Below, in pieces: positions 1 to 9,953 of a DNA stretch of 64,000 nt (positions are counted from its first letter, which is position 1; the number at the start of each line of letters is the position of its first letter). The position numbers and the translations under genes were made by a program. The DNA comes from Amphibacillus jilinensis Y1 (GTDB taxonomy: Bacteria; Bacillota; Bacilli; Bacillales; Amphibacillaceae), in contig NZ_JH976440.1 in NCBI RefSeq assembly GCF_000306965.1, forward strand, positions 85,653-149,652, in the 5' to 3' direction. The notes beneath the pieces were generated by a model, which was not told the origin of the DNA, ran no database searches, and was given only the letters and a program-made list of their open reading frames with translations.

Positions 1-801
1 AATAGCGTCTCCCGCAAAAGTGTGTTCACCAACACCGACCTCACGATTAACCATCTCTGTCTCAAATAATGCTAACAGCTCATCTAAACTTGTATCTTCA
101 TCTTCTCTTGACTCTTCTAATTCAGTACCTTCAGACTCCTCATCGATACTAAAAATGTTCATTTGCATTTCAATCAACATCGTTTCAGAGTGCGCTTGAA
201 AGTTACCATCACTATCAATAATAGCCGAACGCCCCGTCTCACCATAAGTGATCTCGTTAACGGTTTCACTGAAAGATAGTGCATTAATTAAACCATATAA
301 AAAACCTGTTTGCGCGTTGCCATCGAAAACGGGCACTGCGATAACCATATAGGGCTGTTCAAAGTTATCTTCTACTATCACATCAGATATAGTGGATTCT
401 CCATTTAAAACGGTCGTTAAGAAATCTTCTCCTGAAAAGTCTTGTTCCGTTTCTTGTTGATTAAACAGATGACCTACACCATCCATATCAGCATAACCAA
501 ATCCCATATAACCAGTAGCATCTTGTTCATTATTGAAAAAGCTTACTAATTCCGACCTATTATCTGCTTCTAGAATATCTGCTCGTGCCAATGTTTCCAT
601 ATAAATTAACTCTTTATTTCTTGTAGCACTAATATGTTTGGCTGCTTCATCAGCTAAATTATATAAAGATTCTTCAGCTAGTTCTCTAATAGCTGTTCTA
701 CTCCCCCACATCGACAATACACTTAATGATAAAGCTACTCCTACTACTAAAAGTGTAAATAGTAAGATCATTTTCGCTTTTAAAGTCTTAATTTTTTTCA
801 T
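1..801 (-). CDS. Chemoreceptor or sensor, N-terminal part (cut by window edge)
   Basis: An open frame of 267 codons starts at an ATG at 801, behind an AAAGGGG ribosome site, and runs off the left edge without a stop, so only the N-terminal part is present. A basic start is followed by one hydrophobic segment (about residues 10-33), then a long acidic extracytoplasmic region. Strands such as TGFLYGLINALSF and GRSAIIDSDGNFQAHS are typical of the double Cache (dCache_1) ligand-binding fold of methyl-accepting chemotaxis proteins. HAMP and signalling domains would lie outside the window, so a chemoreceptor is likely but a Cache histidine kinase or cyclase is possible. The ligand cannot be read from sequence. 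The Cache assignment is family knowledge applied by eye. Confidence 0.75.
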   Translation of the reverse strand, partial: MKKIKTLKAKMILLFTLLVVGVALSLSVLSMWGSRTAIRELAEESLYNLADEAAKHISATRNKELIYMETLARADILEADNRSELVSFFNNEQDATGYMGFGYADMDGVGHLFNQQETEQDFSGEDFLTTVLNGESTISDVIVEDNFEQPYMVIAVPVFDGNAQTGFLYGLINALSFSETVNEITYGETGRSAIIDSDGNFQAHSETMLIEMQMNIFSIDEESEGTELEESREDEDTSLDELLALFETEMVNREVGVGEHTFAGDAI

Positions 802-1060
802 TATAGTCGTCCCCTTTCAACTCAAAGCTAGTTCATTATACTCATCAATTAACTAAAATTAGGTATACTTAATGAATACACAACTATCATTCATTACTTA
901 TGTCCTTTTTAAATTAAATAAATATATAGTAATTGAATTTTCCAATGTCATACACTAGTGCCTTTCAGAGACGTCTCTATTCTATTATCGACAAAATTCG
1001 GCATCATTTTAGTGGCTTATCATACTTTAGCCGCAATACTTATCTATTTTAACAGGACGC

Positions 1061-1089
1061 AAAAAAACATCTGTCTTACTAACAGATGT
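1061..1089 (-). terminator. Intrinsic terminator downstream of the heme monooxygenase
   Basis: On the minus strand ACATCTGT and ACAGATGT form a perfect 8-bp stem with a 7-nt loop, followed by seven T. It would end transcripts coming from the monooxygenase gene, after passing through repeat copy 1. The rest of the gap 802-1314 holds only that repeat and AT-rich sequence with no recognisable gene. Confidence 0.7.
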
Positions 1090-1172
1090 GATGGGTTATT
1101 TATGAAATTTCAATTCTTTTCTTTTTTAAAAAATTCAAACGGTTTGTATTTACCCACCCGTTTAACAGCAAT

Positions 1173-1312
1173 CGGATAAATAACGGTAACATATCGAATG
1201 TATAGAGCTAATTTATTTAGGTGGGCGTTAACGGACGTTAATTCTCCTGATGCATTCACACCCCTATCAGTGGGGGAAGTACGAAAATACCCGCTGATTG
1301 AAGGTTCGCTTT
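1173..1312 (-). repeat. Structured intergenic repeat, copy 1 (reverse orientation)
   Basis: Reverse-oriented member of the repeat family found throughout the window. Read on the minus strand it begins with the family start GCGAACCTTCAATCAG, forms the left hairpin (CAATCAGCGGG against CCCACTGATAG), and continues with TTAACGTCCGTTAACGCCC. The right arm of the second hairpin is degraded. It abuts the stop codon of the monooxygenase gene. It is the only clear copy in this orientation. Confidence 0.7.
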
Positions 1313-1314
1313 CA

Positions 1315-1635
1315 TTAATTTTTGCCTTTATGATAAGATTCGACTTCATACATCTTCACTTCAACATTCAATATATAACTCGGACGCTCTTTCCCTTTAT
1401 TGTTGCGATGGCCTTGAAGGTGAACATCACTCTTCTCCCAGTTTTTCCAGTCTTTTTTTGATTGCCATCTAATCATCATCACCACTTCTTCATGGTCTTT
1501 AAGACGTTTATTCACCATAACCGAGCGATCGATTAAACCGGCAAACTGATCTACTGGGCTTTCTTCAGAAAAGTTCTCAACAACTTGATCGCTATAACCT
1601 TTTTCTACTTCAAATTTCCTTAATTGAACAAGCAT
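1315..1635 (-). CDS. hmoA: Heme-degrading monooxygenase, HmoA/IsdG-like
   Basis: Encodes 106 residues, the usual size of the ABM-fold heme monooxygenases of Bacillus (HmoA, IsdG), which open heme to release iron in the cytoplasm. The core MIRWQSKKDWKNWEKSDVH followed by LQGHR matches the family pattern W.S...W..W..S..H...H. The start chosen is the ATG at 1635, eight bases after AAGGAGG. An ATG at 1641 sits only two bases from that site, and frames extending to 1731 cover the promoter. A Fur box lies inside the promoter spacer, so expression should rise under iron starvation, as for the siderophore locus at the other end of the window. The gene stands alone. Confidence 0.85.
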   Translation of the reverse strand: MLVQLRKFEVEKGYSDQVVENFSEESPVDQFAGLIDRSVMVNKRLKDHEEVVMMIRWQSKKDWKNWEKSDVHLQGHRNNKGKERPSYILNVEVKMYEVESYHKGKN

Positions 1636-1674
1636 AATCATATCCTCCTTACTAAATAACAAACTTAACACCAA

Positions 1675-1703
1675 TAATAAATGATAATGATTATCATTGT
1701 CAA
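1675..1703 (-). promoter_or_regulatory. Promoter with Fur box for the heme monooxygenase
   Basis: On the minus strand TTGACA (1703-1698), a 17-bp spacer and TTATTA (1680-1675) form a SigA-type promoter. GATAATGATTATCATTGTC at 1683-1701 matches the 19-bp Fur consensus at 18 positions and fills the spacer. Bound Fur would block RNA polymerase directly. The stretch 1704-1900 further upstream holds nothing I can name. Confidence 0.85.
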
Positions 1704-1900
1704 TAACTATGATAAAACACACATCGATCACTTTCGTGAGTTAACCCAATTGTTTTTACATTAAAAAAAACCTGATCCTTTTTCTTAAGGAACGAGGTGG
1801 ACGTGTCGGGAACAAGGAAATGCGATCATTTTACATACTTCATGATTAAAATGTTCCCTTCATCGTTCCACACTTCTTTATTCACATGTTAAAAGCTAAA

Positions 1901-1940
1901 AAAGCTAACTTTAAATAATAGAGTCATTCAAGGTTAGCTA
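1901..1940 (-). terminator. Intrinsic terminator after the shortened ABC gene
   Basis: Read on the minus strand, AGCTAACCTTGAA pairs with TTTAAAGTTAGCT across a loop of about 15 nt and is followed by a T-rich run. It lies just past the stop at 1951. Confidence 0.6.
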
Positions 1941-1950
1941 TTTAACAATG

Positions 1951-3255
1951 TTATTTCATTTTTAAAGTTAAAGCGGGCGCTTTCCTTGCCGCTATTCTCG
2001 CTGGGATAATGCCGGTTATTAACATGATCACGACGATAATTGAACCTAAAATAGCCACAGTTGGTAGACTTAACGGTTCTATATATTGGATGAGTGGACT
2101 AGCGATCTGATTCAGTTTAGAAATAATTGAGTCGGTCATAACTAGTCCTAACAAACTTATCATCACTGTAATGATGAACGTTTCCATGATAAAAAGGCGA
2201 GAGATGTCTCTTCTTCGTGCTCCTATACTATATAAAATAGCCACTTCTTTTCTTCGTTCGAGCACAGATAAATAAATTTTACCTCCGAGCATGATCATCG
2301 TCATCATAAATGTAAGCAGTGCAAATCCTAAAATAAGAAGGCTACTAGGTGCTTGATTGGGTTCGATTGCATTCGTAAAAAGACCAGAGAAAGCAAAAGC
2401 TAACGCTAAACTAAACACACCCAAGCTGCCGATCACCACCATCATTAACGTTAAACATTTTTGCGCTAATAAATGTTTAGAAGCTAACACAATTGCCGTG
2501 TATATGGACAGGGACGGCTTATTTGTCGTCTGACTTTTCAATGGCTCAGGACAAGATGACTCCACTTGATCCGTAAGGGGGTGACTATCCGATTGAACGT
2601 TACCATCTATTAAGCTAATTATTCTCGTACTATAGTCCTCAGCGATCACTTGATCATGTGTGGCCACAATTACAAGTCGTGTTTCAGCTAAGTCACGTAA
2701 TAGCGCCATGATGTGATTGCTCGCGTTTGAATCCAGAGCACCAGTCGGTTCATCAGCTACAATAATGGCTGGATCATTAACTATTGCCCGGGCAATAGCC
2801 ACCTGTTGCACTTGCACTTTTGTTAAATGCTTCGGCATCAGATTGATCTCTTTTTCTAAACCTACTTTTACTAAAGCTTGCTCAGCTCGCTTAGCCCGTT
2901 CAGTACGTGCCTCTCGGGACAATACCATAGCTAATTCTACATTTTCGAGGACAGACTGATGCATCAGCAACTGCTCATTCTGACGTACAAAACCGATCAT
3001 ACGGTGACGGTATGCATCCCAGGCTTGATGACGAAAATGCTTAGTAGATTGACCACAGACTGATAAATCGCCTGAATCGTATTGGTCTAATCCCCCAATT
3101 ATATTAATCAAAGTCGTCTTACCTGTTCCAGATGGTCCTAAGACCGTCACTAATTCACGGTCTCTAAAGTCGAGTGAAATCTTTTTTAAGACATGATAGT
3201 ATTGGGTCTCTGCTCGGTACGATTTATTAATATTAACGAGTTTTAGCTTTTCCAA
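1951..3255 (-). CDS. Shortened, probably decaying ABC ATPase-permease fusion
   Basis: Encodes 434 residues: a MacB/LolD-type ATPase (about 1-225) fused to an FtsX-type membrane part. Its N-terminus is a clear paralogue of the 790-residue exporter at 19122-21494. Walker A (GPSGTGKTT) and Walker B ([14 protein letters not shown]) are intact, but the signature LSGGQ reads LTKVQ and the Q-loop region FQNYNLI reads RQNEQLL. The large extracytoplasmic domain between the first and second membrane helices, about 350 residues in the paralogue, is missing, leaving four helices with the usual ERRKEVAILYSIGARR loop. TTG at 3255 is the start, eight bases after GAAGGAG. The frame is open, so it may still be expressed, but ATP turnover is doubtful. 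Confidence 0.75.
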   Translation of the reverse strand: MEKLKLVNINKSYRAETQYYHVLKKISLDFRDRELVTVLGPSGTGKTTLINIIGGLDQYDSGDLSVCGQSTKHFRHQAWDAYRHRMIGFVRQNEQLLMHQSVLENVELAMVLSREARTERAKRAEQALVKVGLEKEINLMPKHLTKVQVQQVAIARAIVNDPAIIVADEPTGALDSNASNHIMALLRDLAETRLVIVATHDQVIAEDYSTRIISLIDGNVQSDSHPLTDQVESSCPEPLKSQTTNKPSLSIYTAIVLASKHLLAQKCLTLMMVVIGSLGVFSLALAFAFSGLFTNAIEPNQAPSSLLILGFALLTFMMTMIMLGGKIYLSVLERRKEVAILYSIGARRRDISRLFIMETFIITVMISLLGLVMTDSIISKLNQIASPLIQYIEPLSLPTVAILGSIIVVIMLITGIIPARIAARKAPALTLKMK

Positions 3256-3311
3256 AGCAATTGCTCCTTCATGATGTCGATTTATTCATGTGACCAAAGT
3301 AAGCTACCCAT

Positions 3312-3500
3312 CTATAAAACAAACCTTCAACCACTGAGCGGAGGGCTGGTCATGCAGATGTTGCCACAGGACGTGGCGGTCTTAGTCTACGATCTTCCCA
3401 CCACTTGGTCGTTAAGTGAATCTCCGTTACCCCTCGCCTCAATAGATCATCGTTGCGTTCTATTTTGAGGCGGGCGTTTTACAGGCGTTTATTCGTTATT
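3312..3500 (+). repeat. Structured intergenic repeat, copy 2 (long form)
   Basis: Begins TAAAACAAACCTTCAACCACTG and carries the long-form insert in the left hairpin: CATGCAGATGTTGCCACAGG followed by ACGTGGCGG and TTAGTCTACGATCTT. It then reads AGTGAATC, TCCGTTACCCCTCGCCTC, ATTTTGAGGCGGGCG and ends near TTCGTTATTATAA. It fills most of the gap 3256-3675. The remainder holds nothing recognised. Confidence 0.75.
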
Positions 3501-3675
3501 ATAACTTTGATTATTTCCAACATAACGTGCTTGACATTTCACTGCAAGTATAGTGATTATTTCAACCCATACTACCTTGATCATTGACTAAACATAGTAT
3601 GAGATTCGATCACCTGTATCATGCGCCAATCGATTAGCTTTTAGTGCTCAATTTATAAATCATCTTGAACGTATG

Positions 3676-5367
3676 TTACACTCGAAAAGTTTTCACAGCC
3701 TCTTCTAAATTCTGAGCAACCTGACTAAGCGAGCTTGCCGCAGAATGCATCTCACCAATGGCTAAATGTTGTTGATCAACGGCACTCACCACTTGTTTAG
3801 TATGTGTTAAAGCTTGATCTGTTAACTGACCAGATTGACTAGCGATATCATTTACTGATTCAATGCTCGCTGTAATTTCTTCAATGGCAGCAGAGACTTC
3901 CTCCACTTCAGCAACCACACCTTCAACGGATTGATTAATAGTGGTAAAGCTATTACCCGCTTGATCTACTAAAGCTATACCCTGATTGACTGCCTTGCGC
4001 TCTTCCTCGATTGCATCAACTGTATGGTCAACTTCTTGCTGAATTTCGTTTACTAACGTATTCACCTTATTAGCTGAACGACCTGATTGTTCGGCTAGGT
4101 GGCGGACTTCTTCTGCGACAACAGCAAAACCTTTTCCTTGTTCACCTGCTCTTGCTGCTTCAATCGCTGCATTTAAGGCTAACAAATTGGTTTGCTCGGC
4201 CAATTGATTAATTAATACAATAATGTCAGTGATCTCTTTTGATTTATAGCCTAACTTATTGACATGGTCAGCTGTTACACTTGTCTTTACATGTATGTGA
4301 TTCATCTGTTCAACGACATCTTTTATTGCACTTCCACCTTGTTGAGCATGGTGATTTGTCGTCATTGCACTATTATTGACTTGTTCGATACTACTAACAA
4401 TTTGATTCATTCCTTGAGTAATATCTTGTACAATATCAGCCACCTGATCAGATGCATCCGATTGCTGCTCAGAACCTGAAGCGACTTGATCAATGGCAGC
4501 CGAAATACTTTTTGAAGAATGATTCGTTTCTTCAGCACTCGCCAGCAATTGTTGGGAAGAAGCTGCCACTTGCTCAGATGTTTTTTGAATGTCAGCGATT
4601 AAACCAATCAAATTTTCCTTCATCTGATTAAAGCTCCGACTTAATTGGCCAATTTCATCGCCGGATCGTTCATTTATATCTGTAGTAAAATCACCACTTC
4701 CAGCTGCCTCCATTGCTGTTGCCACATGTTTCAACCTTGTCGTTACACGTTTTGTGAATGCTAATGTTACAACAACTGCAAGGACAATCACGACTGCAAG
4801 GGCAATTAAAAACCCTTGAATAGTCTTGGCAACTGTTGAATCAATTAGTGACTGGGATGCACCCACATACCACATGCCAATCACTTGATTGTTCACATCT
4901 CTAATTGGTTGGTAAGCAGTTTGATACATATGACCAGCTACATCTGCTTCACCAATATAGCGTTCTTCACGCTCTAACACGGTCTCGATCACTTGCGGTG
5001 AAGCTTTTGTACCCACCGCGCGCTCACCATCAATTGCAACATTTGTCGCCACGCGCGTATCACCTAAAAAAATTGTCACCGTCCCACCGGTCATCTCGCC
5101 AATTTGATCAACCAATTCAAAATGCCCGCTAATTTCAGTCTCTCCCTTATACAATGTCTCGTCCTCAATGTGCCATGCGCCTTGATATCTCGCTTCAATA
5201 TATTGATAGCCTAATTCCAGATCAGATTCCGCCTTTGCAATGGCTGATTCCTTAATCCCTTCACTAATCTGATAATAAGCTACACTCGCTAAACTTACAG
5301 AAACAGCCATAACCAGACAAATAACTAATCCATTTAACTTTATCCCTAAGTTTAATTTACTAATCAA
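3676..5367 (-). CDS. Methyl-accepting chemotaxis protein with Cache sensor
   Basis: A complete transmembrane chemoreceptor of 563 residues. Order: membrane helix (about 10-30), an extracytoplasmic single Cache domain with the strand [12 protein letters not shown] near its end, a second helix (about 185-205), a HAMP linker, then the coiled-coil signalling domain. The conserved hairpin tip is intact ([20 protein letters not shown] then [12 protein letters not shown]), so it can couple to CheA and CheW. The start chosen is TTG at 5367, nine bases after GGAAGG. A GTG at 5376 touches that ribosome site directly and cannot use it. The gene is monocistronic and its ligand is unknown. A second Cache receptor lies at the left edge, so sensing is a local theme. 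Confidence 0.9.
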   Translation of the reverse strand: MISKLNLGIKLNGLVICLVMAVSVSLASVAYYQISEGIKESAIAKAESDLELGYQYIEARYQGAWHIEDETLYKGETEISGHFELVDQIGEMTGGTVTIFLGDTRVATNVAIDGERAVGTKASPQVIETVLEREERYIGEADVAGHMYQTAYQPIRDVNNQVIGMWYVGASQSLIDSTVAKTIQGFLIALAVVIVLAVVVTLAFTKRVTTRLKHVATAMEAAGSGDFTTDINERSGDEIGQLSRSFNQMKENLIGLIADIQKTSEQVAASSQQLLASAEETNHSSKSISAAIDQVASGSEQQSDASDQVADIVQDITQGMNQIVSSIEQVNNSAMTTNHHAQQGGSAIKDVVEQMNHIHVKTSVTADHVNKLGYKSKEITDIIVLINQLAEQTNLLALNAAIEAARAGEQGKGFAVVAEEVRHLAEQSGRSANKVNTLVNEIQQEVDHTVDAIEEERKAVNQGIALVDQAGNSFTTINQSVEGVVAEVEEVSAAIEEITASIESVNDIASQSGQLTDQALTHTKQVVSAVDQQHLAIGEMHSAASSLSQVAQNLEEAVKTFRV

Positions 5368-5607
5368 AGTCCTCACCCTTCCGCGTCTTTTTATCAGAAT
5401 ATTTTAAATTCTAAATATTATATCTTATTCGACAAAAATCTACAACGTTAATTTCGTATTACACTGCCCATCCCTGATTATTTAATAGCATTTGTAATTA
5501 AATTGTCATATTTTTAAAAAAGCTGCTAATTATCTTATGTTAAAATAAAGGAATATCTACATATAATATCTTTTGTGAAAAAAATCACATGTATTGGAGT
5601 TGAAAAA

Positions 5608-7566
5608 ATGACGCGTCATTTTAATGGTAAAACAATCGAGTTATTAGCACCTTCTGGAAATTTCGAGATATTCTCAAGTATTGTTCAAACGAGATGTGAT
5701 GCTATTTATTTAGGTGGGAAAACGTTTAATATGCGGATGATCAGAAAAGGGTTTAACTTTACGAACAATGAAATTAAACAAGCAATCAAGCAAGCGCATG
5801 CAGTAGATAAGAAGGTTTATGTGACGGTAAACAATCTTTTACACGACCTTGAAATTGAAGAAGCACTTGATTATTTGTCTTTTTTAGCATCAACAGAAGT
5901 AGATGGTATTATCGTTCAAGATCTTGGTATTGTGGAAGTTTGTAAGGAACATCAGCTAAGTTTGCCGATTCATTCCTCCGTGATGATGAATGTCCATAAC
6001 CTTGATTATGTCAATGCACTAAAGGAAGCTGGTGTAACACGTGTGGTTTTATCAAGGGAAATGGACTTGCAAACTGCCAAATATATTCAAAGTCAAACAG
6101 GGATTGAAACCGAATATTTTGTTCATGGTGATATGTGTACCGTTAATGGTTCCAATTGTTATTTTAGTTCAACTATTTGGGGAAATAGCTCAAATCGAGG
6201 ACGCTGTTTTAAGCCTTGTCGTTGGTCATATCGCATCAAAAAAGACGGCTATCTGTACCCTACTGAATATCCATTAGCAGCAAAAGATATGTACATGTAT
6301 GAACATATACCTGAGCTTATTGAAGCAAACGTCACTTCATTTAAAATTGAAGGGCGGATGCGTGAAACTGATTTTATTGTTGACCTTGTTAATACATACG
6401 CTGATGCGATTGATCGATACATTGCTGATCCAATCGGATATGATCGTAAAGAGCAAGCAGAACATCTTTTTAACAATCGAAAGCGCGACTTCACGACTGC
6501 TTATGCCTTTGGCAATCCAGGTCTTGAATTTATCAACAGACGCTATGAAGGAACAGGAAAATTCTATTCAACTGGAAAGATGTTCTCAACACCCACTGAA
6601 GAACCTGAACTTCACACGCATTTTATTAAAAAAATAGCTGACAGCCTACCTAATAGCAGTAATAAACAAAGCGAATTACCGAGGTTAGCGGTTAAAGTAA
6701 ATAACATGGAACAAGCAAAACTTTGTATCACATTAGGCGTTGACCGCATTTATTTAGCAGCCGATGTCTTTTTCCCTGATCAGCCGTTTACGATTAAACA
6801 AATCAAAGAGCTTGTTCAAATTAAACAAGCATCAGAAGTTTTTTTCGCTTTTCCACAAATGGTTAATCAATCACAAGTTGAACAAATCGATCAATTTCTA
6901 CATCTATATGGTGATTTATTTGATGGATTACTCGTTACCAATTTAGGATCTATCTATAAATACGGTAAGAACTTTCACGTTGTCGCTGATTATAATGTTA
7001 ACATTTATAATCAAAAAGCAAGCCAATTTTATAAGACACTTGGCATCAATGAATTAACTACTTCAATTGAAGCCAAAGCAGACCAGCTTGGCCAATTTAT
7101 TGCGCGAAGCCAGTTACCAATCGAGATGATTGCACATGGTCCACTAAAAGTAATGTATTTAGATCTCGATCTGTACGACAACACGAAAGTACTTGATCCA
7201 ATCGAACAGCAAGATAACCGTTATGTAGCAAATCATATTTTAACGTTACAAACAGATAAAGGAGAAAACCCGGTTTATCGTGACCAGTTTGGTAAGAATC
7301 ACTTATTGACAATGAAGACATTTTGTTTGCTACCTGCTTTCCATCATTTACAGGCACCACAAATCAAACGGTATAGAATTGAAGGTCAAACATACGCACT
7401 CGATCATTTAAAGAAGATTATTCTAACTTATCAGCAAGCAATTGTTCAACCAGAAATAGCAGGTGATTTATTTGAACAGTTAACTACCGATCCTGCTGGA
7501 TACACTTTAGGTGCATTGGCTTACCAATATCAAAATGGTAAACAGACCGTTCAGCCAAAGTGCTAA
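5608..7566 (+). CDS. U32-family protein, RlhA/TrhP-like
   Basis: A 652-residue member of the peptidase U32 family. Relatives RlhA (23S rRNA C2501) and TrhP (tRNA U34) are RNA hydroxylases rather than proteases, and this is the best functional guess. The N-terminal TIM-like domain shows ELLAPSGN, DAIYLGGKTFNMR, the segment ILVHSS-like PIHSSVMMN, and the four-cysteine cluster MCTVNGSNC plus RCFKPCRW near residues 175-210, which binds the cofactor region in the family. The long C-terminal half resembles the second half of large U32 proteins. The ATG at 5608 follows TTGGAG at proper spacing. A GTG 33 bases upstream has no ribosome site. A strong terminator follows. RNA substrate unknown. Confidence 0.85.
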   Translation: MTRHFNGKTIELLAPSGNFEIFSSIVQTRCDAIYLGGKTFNMRMIRKGFNFTNNEIKQAIKQAHAVDKKVYVTVNNLLHDLEIEEALDYLSFLASTEVDGIIVQDLGIVEVCKEHQLSLPIHSSVMMNVHNLDYVNALKEAGVTRVVLSREMDLQTAKYIQSQTGIETEYFVHGDMCTVNGSNCYFSSTIWGNSSNRGRCFKPCRWSYRIKKDGYLYPTEYPLAAKDMYMYEHIPELIEANVTSFKIEGRMRETDFIVDLVNTYADAIDRYIADPIGYDRKEQAEHLFNNRKRDFTTAYAFGNPGLEFINRRYEGTGKFYSTGKMFSTPTEEPELHTHFIKKIADSLPNSSNKQSELPRLAVKVNNMEQAKLCITLGVDRIYLAADVFFPDQPFTIKQIKELVQIKQASEVFFAFPQMVNQSQVEQIDQFLHLYGDLFDGLLVTNLGSIYKYGKNFHVVADYNVNIYNQKASQFYKTLGINELTTSIEAKADQLGQFIARSQLPIEMIAHGPLKVMYLDLDLYDNTKVLDPIEQQDNRYVANHILTLQTDKGENPVYRDQFGKNHLLTMKTFCLLPAFHHLQAPQIKRYRIEGQTYALDHLKKIILTYQQAIVQPEIAGDLFEQLTTDPAGYTLGALAYQYQNGKQTVQPKC

Positions 7567-7636
7567 GACATGATTAGTTAGCGGGGTTAACAAAACATCA
7601 TCGTATTGAAAAACATAAAATACGAATTTAGTTTAA

Positions 7637-7679
7637 AATCCCCTGTATGCAAAACAACACTGCATACAGGGGATTTTTA
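7637..7679 (+). terminator. Intrinsic terminator after the U32 gene
   Basis: AATCCCCTGTATGCA and TGCATACAGGGGATT form a perfect 15-bp stem with a 9-nt loop, followed by a short T run. It ends the U32 transcript and may also serve the oppositely oriented PASTA operon. Confidence 0.9.
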
Positions 7680-7840
7680 GTTCGTGCTGGGCCATTAATT
7701 GCTCGCCCCAACAAAATGATTTGTTCACATCGGATAAGGCAGGCATCGTATGTATTTTACCTGCATTTTTATGCGGAACGCTCCGATTTTTCGACTTCTT
7801 TTTTTGTCACATTGACTAGCTGTTTAAAATGATGCTTTTA

Positions 7841-9274
7841 TTAATCATCATCTACGTTGCCTAAATCGTCGTCAAACAGATCATCTTCATTGTCAAAGTC
7901 TATCTGTGGATTGGGTGCGGCTGAAGCATTATTACTCACTTTTATTTCAACAGTGTAAGTCATTGACACAAATTCATTAAATTTACTCATATCCACAACG
8001 GTACCTTTTACCTCAGGTGCGTTGACATACTTAACCGTATACTTTATATCAGCACCTTTAGACTGATATTCATCGTAAAACAGCCTTGGTAAGTCACCTT
8101 CAAGTTGGCCGCGAAAATCACCTAAGTATGGACGCCCTTCTGAATAAGTAACCGTAATCTCTTTATTGTCGTTTTCTGTTAACTTAGTACCTGCTTCAAC
8201 CGATTGCGAAATTAGGCTGCCATATGGCACATCAGCATGAAACCTTTGCTTCACTAACACAGCCAAATCCGGGTAATTCGTCGTCGCTTCCTCTACAGTC
8301 ATCTCTCCAAAGTTCGGGACCTCTGTCGCTTTTCCTAAAGAAACAACAACTTCCATTTTGTCTCTTTTGGCGATTTTTTCTTCTGGTTCCTCACTTTGAC
8401 TAATAATCATTTCTGCTTCGACACTATTAGAATCTTTTTCTTTATAAGACATTTCGATTTCATTTGTTTCTGCCCATTGTTCCACTTCACTTTTGGGCTT
8501 TCCGGTAAAATCAGGTATAGTGATGTTCTTTTCAAAGACTTCTTGCCCTTTTGAATAGTATACAGCGGCATTGTCTTTTCGTTGGTACTCTGATTCATCA
8601 ACGTCACTTTCCCTGAAGGTTAGTTGCAGAAATTCACCTTCATCAACATCATCGCTATATTCTTCCACGAGTTGAAGGTTCTCCGCCTTGTTCTCTTCGA
8701 TCCAATTTTGGGCTTCCATTTGATTCATTTCTGAAAAATCAGGTAGTGGAAGCACAGCCTCCGGATCGGGGCCTAAGCTACTCACTAATTGAATATCTTT
8801 CCCTTTACGCAACTTTTTTCCAGCAGCTACATTTTGTGACGTAATCTGATTGACCTCATATTCCATGCTGTATTCTTCTGACAATTCAATCGTTATGTCG
8901 TTTTCTTTTGCCCAAGCACGAGCATCTGAAACTGGATTGCCTACAAAATCATCTACTTCTGCATGAACAGCTTGATAATAAACAAAGGCCATTAAGGTAA
9001 AAATCAACAAAGATCCCAAAATAATTAAGCCAATCATACGTTTTCTTCTCTTTTGATAGCCCGGATCAATTTCAACTTCCTCTGCTGCATCGTCTCGTCG
9101 GCTAAGCCTTGAAGACGTTGAGGATGCAGTAGCTGATTCACTTGCTGGAGCAGATGCTGTTTCTACTGCTTTTTGTTTTTGTGGTTCTTCCGGTTTATCA
9201 TCTTTTTTTTCCTCTTGCTCATCTATTAAATCATCGTAGTTTTTTTTGTTAAATTTTGATAAAAAATCACTCAT
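7841..9274 (-). CDS. Membrane-anchored PASTA-domain protein
   Basis: Encodes 477 residues. An acidic, Ser/Thr/Ala-rich cytoplasmic tail (about 1-78) is followed by a basic stop (RRKRMIG), one membrane helix (about 81-103) and a surface region with about four tandem PASTA-like repeats, each 65-75 residues. Repeat starts include VDDFVGNPVSDARAWA, LPDFSEMNQMEAQNW, IPDFTGKPKSEVEQWA and VPNFGEMTVEEATTNY. The end is an Asp-rich tail. PASTA modules bind muropeptides or beta-lactams in PrkC/PknB and some penicillin-binding proteins. No kinase or transpeptidase domain is present here. The start overlaps the ATPase gene by eight bases, so it is the last gene of a permease-ATPase-PASTA operon. A role in sensing or handling cell-wall material with the ABC unit is inference. 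Confidence 0.8.
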   Translation of the reverse strand: MSDFLSKFNKKNYDDLIDEQEEKKDDKPEEPQKQKAVETASAPASESATASSTSSRLSRRDDAAEEVEIDPGYQKRRKRMIGLIILGSLLIFTLMAFVYYQAVHAEVDDFVGNPVSDARAWAKENDITIELSEEYSMEYEVNQITSQNVAAGKKLRKGKDIQLVSSLGPDPEAVLPLPDFSEMNQMEAQNWIEENKAENLQLVEEYSDDVDEGEFLQLTFRESDVDESEYQRKDNAAVYYSKGQEVFEKNITIPDFTGKPKSEVEQWAETNEIEMSYKEKDSNSVEAEMIISQSEEPEEKIAKRDKMEVVVSLGKATEVPNFGEMTVEEATTNYPDLAVLVKQRFHADVPYGSLISQSVEAGTKLTENDNKEITVTYSEGRPYLGDFRGQLEGDLPRLFYDEYQSKGADIKYTVKYVNAPEVKGTVVDMSKFNEFVSMTYTVEIKVSNNASAAPNPQIDFDNEDDLFDDDLGNVDDD

Positions 9275-9938
9275 CAGCCGTCAATACACCTTTCTTGAGA
9301 CTGAAGGTTTGATCAGATTGTAAAGCAATCTCATTGGAGTGGGTGACTACGATGACACATTTTTGATGTTCGTGAGCTAATTTTTTAAAGATATCAATAA
9401 TTTCTTGTTCCATTTCTTCATCAAGATTTCCTGTCGGTTCGTCAGCAAGAATTAATTCTACATTTGTTGCTAAAGCCCGCGCAATGGCAACACGTTGTTG
9501 TTCTCCACCAGACAATTTATTAACGAAGCGGTCCGCTTTACTTTTCACAATGCCGATGTAATCCAATAAATTATATGCCACTGTCTTCTTATCTTCTGGC
9601 AACTCGTTTTCAGTAATGGACATAGGGACCAACACATTTTCGACTGCTGTTAACGTTGGTATCAAGTTATAACTTTGAAATATAATCCCCACATTGTTAC
9701 GACGGTACTTTTCATAACCTATTTGTTTAATGTCTTGTTCATTAAACAAAACGGTACCGCTGTGTGGTGAATCTAAAGCACTCAGCAACGCCAAAAATGA
9801 TGTCTTTCCTGACCCAGATTGGCCTAAAATCGTATAGAATTTCCCCTTTTCAAACGAAGCAGATGTATCTTTTAAGATATAACGACGATTTTCTCCATCT
9901 TGATAAAAGTAATTTAAATCTTTCGCTTCTAAAATCAT
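9267..9938 (-). CDS. ABC transporter ATPase, LolD/MacB type
   Basis: A 223-residue ATPase with Walker [11 protein letters not shown]-loop [11 protein letters not shown], signature [15 protein letters not shown], Walker [13 protein letters not shown] and the switch histidine in VVTHSN. This pattern is that of the LolD/MacB/FtsE group, which drive mechanotransmission or export through FtsX-type permeases. It lies between its permease (16 bases upstream) and the PASTA gene (8-base overlap), so all three are co-translated. The ATG at 9938 follows AGAGGTGAG. All catalytic motifs are intact, unlike the damaged ATPase at 1951-3255. Confidence 0.92.
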   Translation of the reverse strand: MILEAKDLNYFYQDGENRRYILKDTSASFEKGKFYTILGQSGSGKTSFLALLSALDSPHSGTVLFNEQDIKQIGYEKYRRNNVGIIFQSYNLIPTLTAVENVLVPMSITENELPEDKKTVAYNLLDYIGIVKSKADRFVNKLSGGEQQRVAIARALATNVELILADEPTGNLDEEMEQEIIDIFKKLAHEHQKCVIVVTHSNEIALQSDQTFSLKKGVLTADE

Positions 9939-9953
9939 ATTCTCACCTCTCTA

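Noticed and set aside
1110-1461. Frames on both strands across repeat copy 1
   Set aside because: They follow the repeat and the end of the monooxygenase gene in other frames; codon use and start signals are absent.
3271-3468. 65-codon frame over repeat copy 2
   Set aside because: Equivalent frames are not kept in other copies of the repeat, so the element is not protein-coding.
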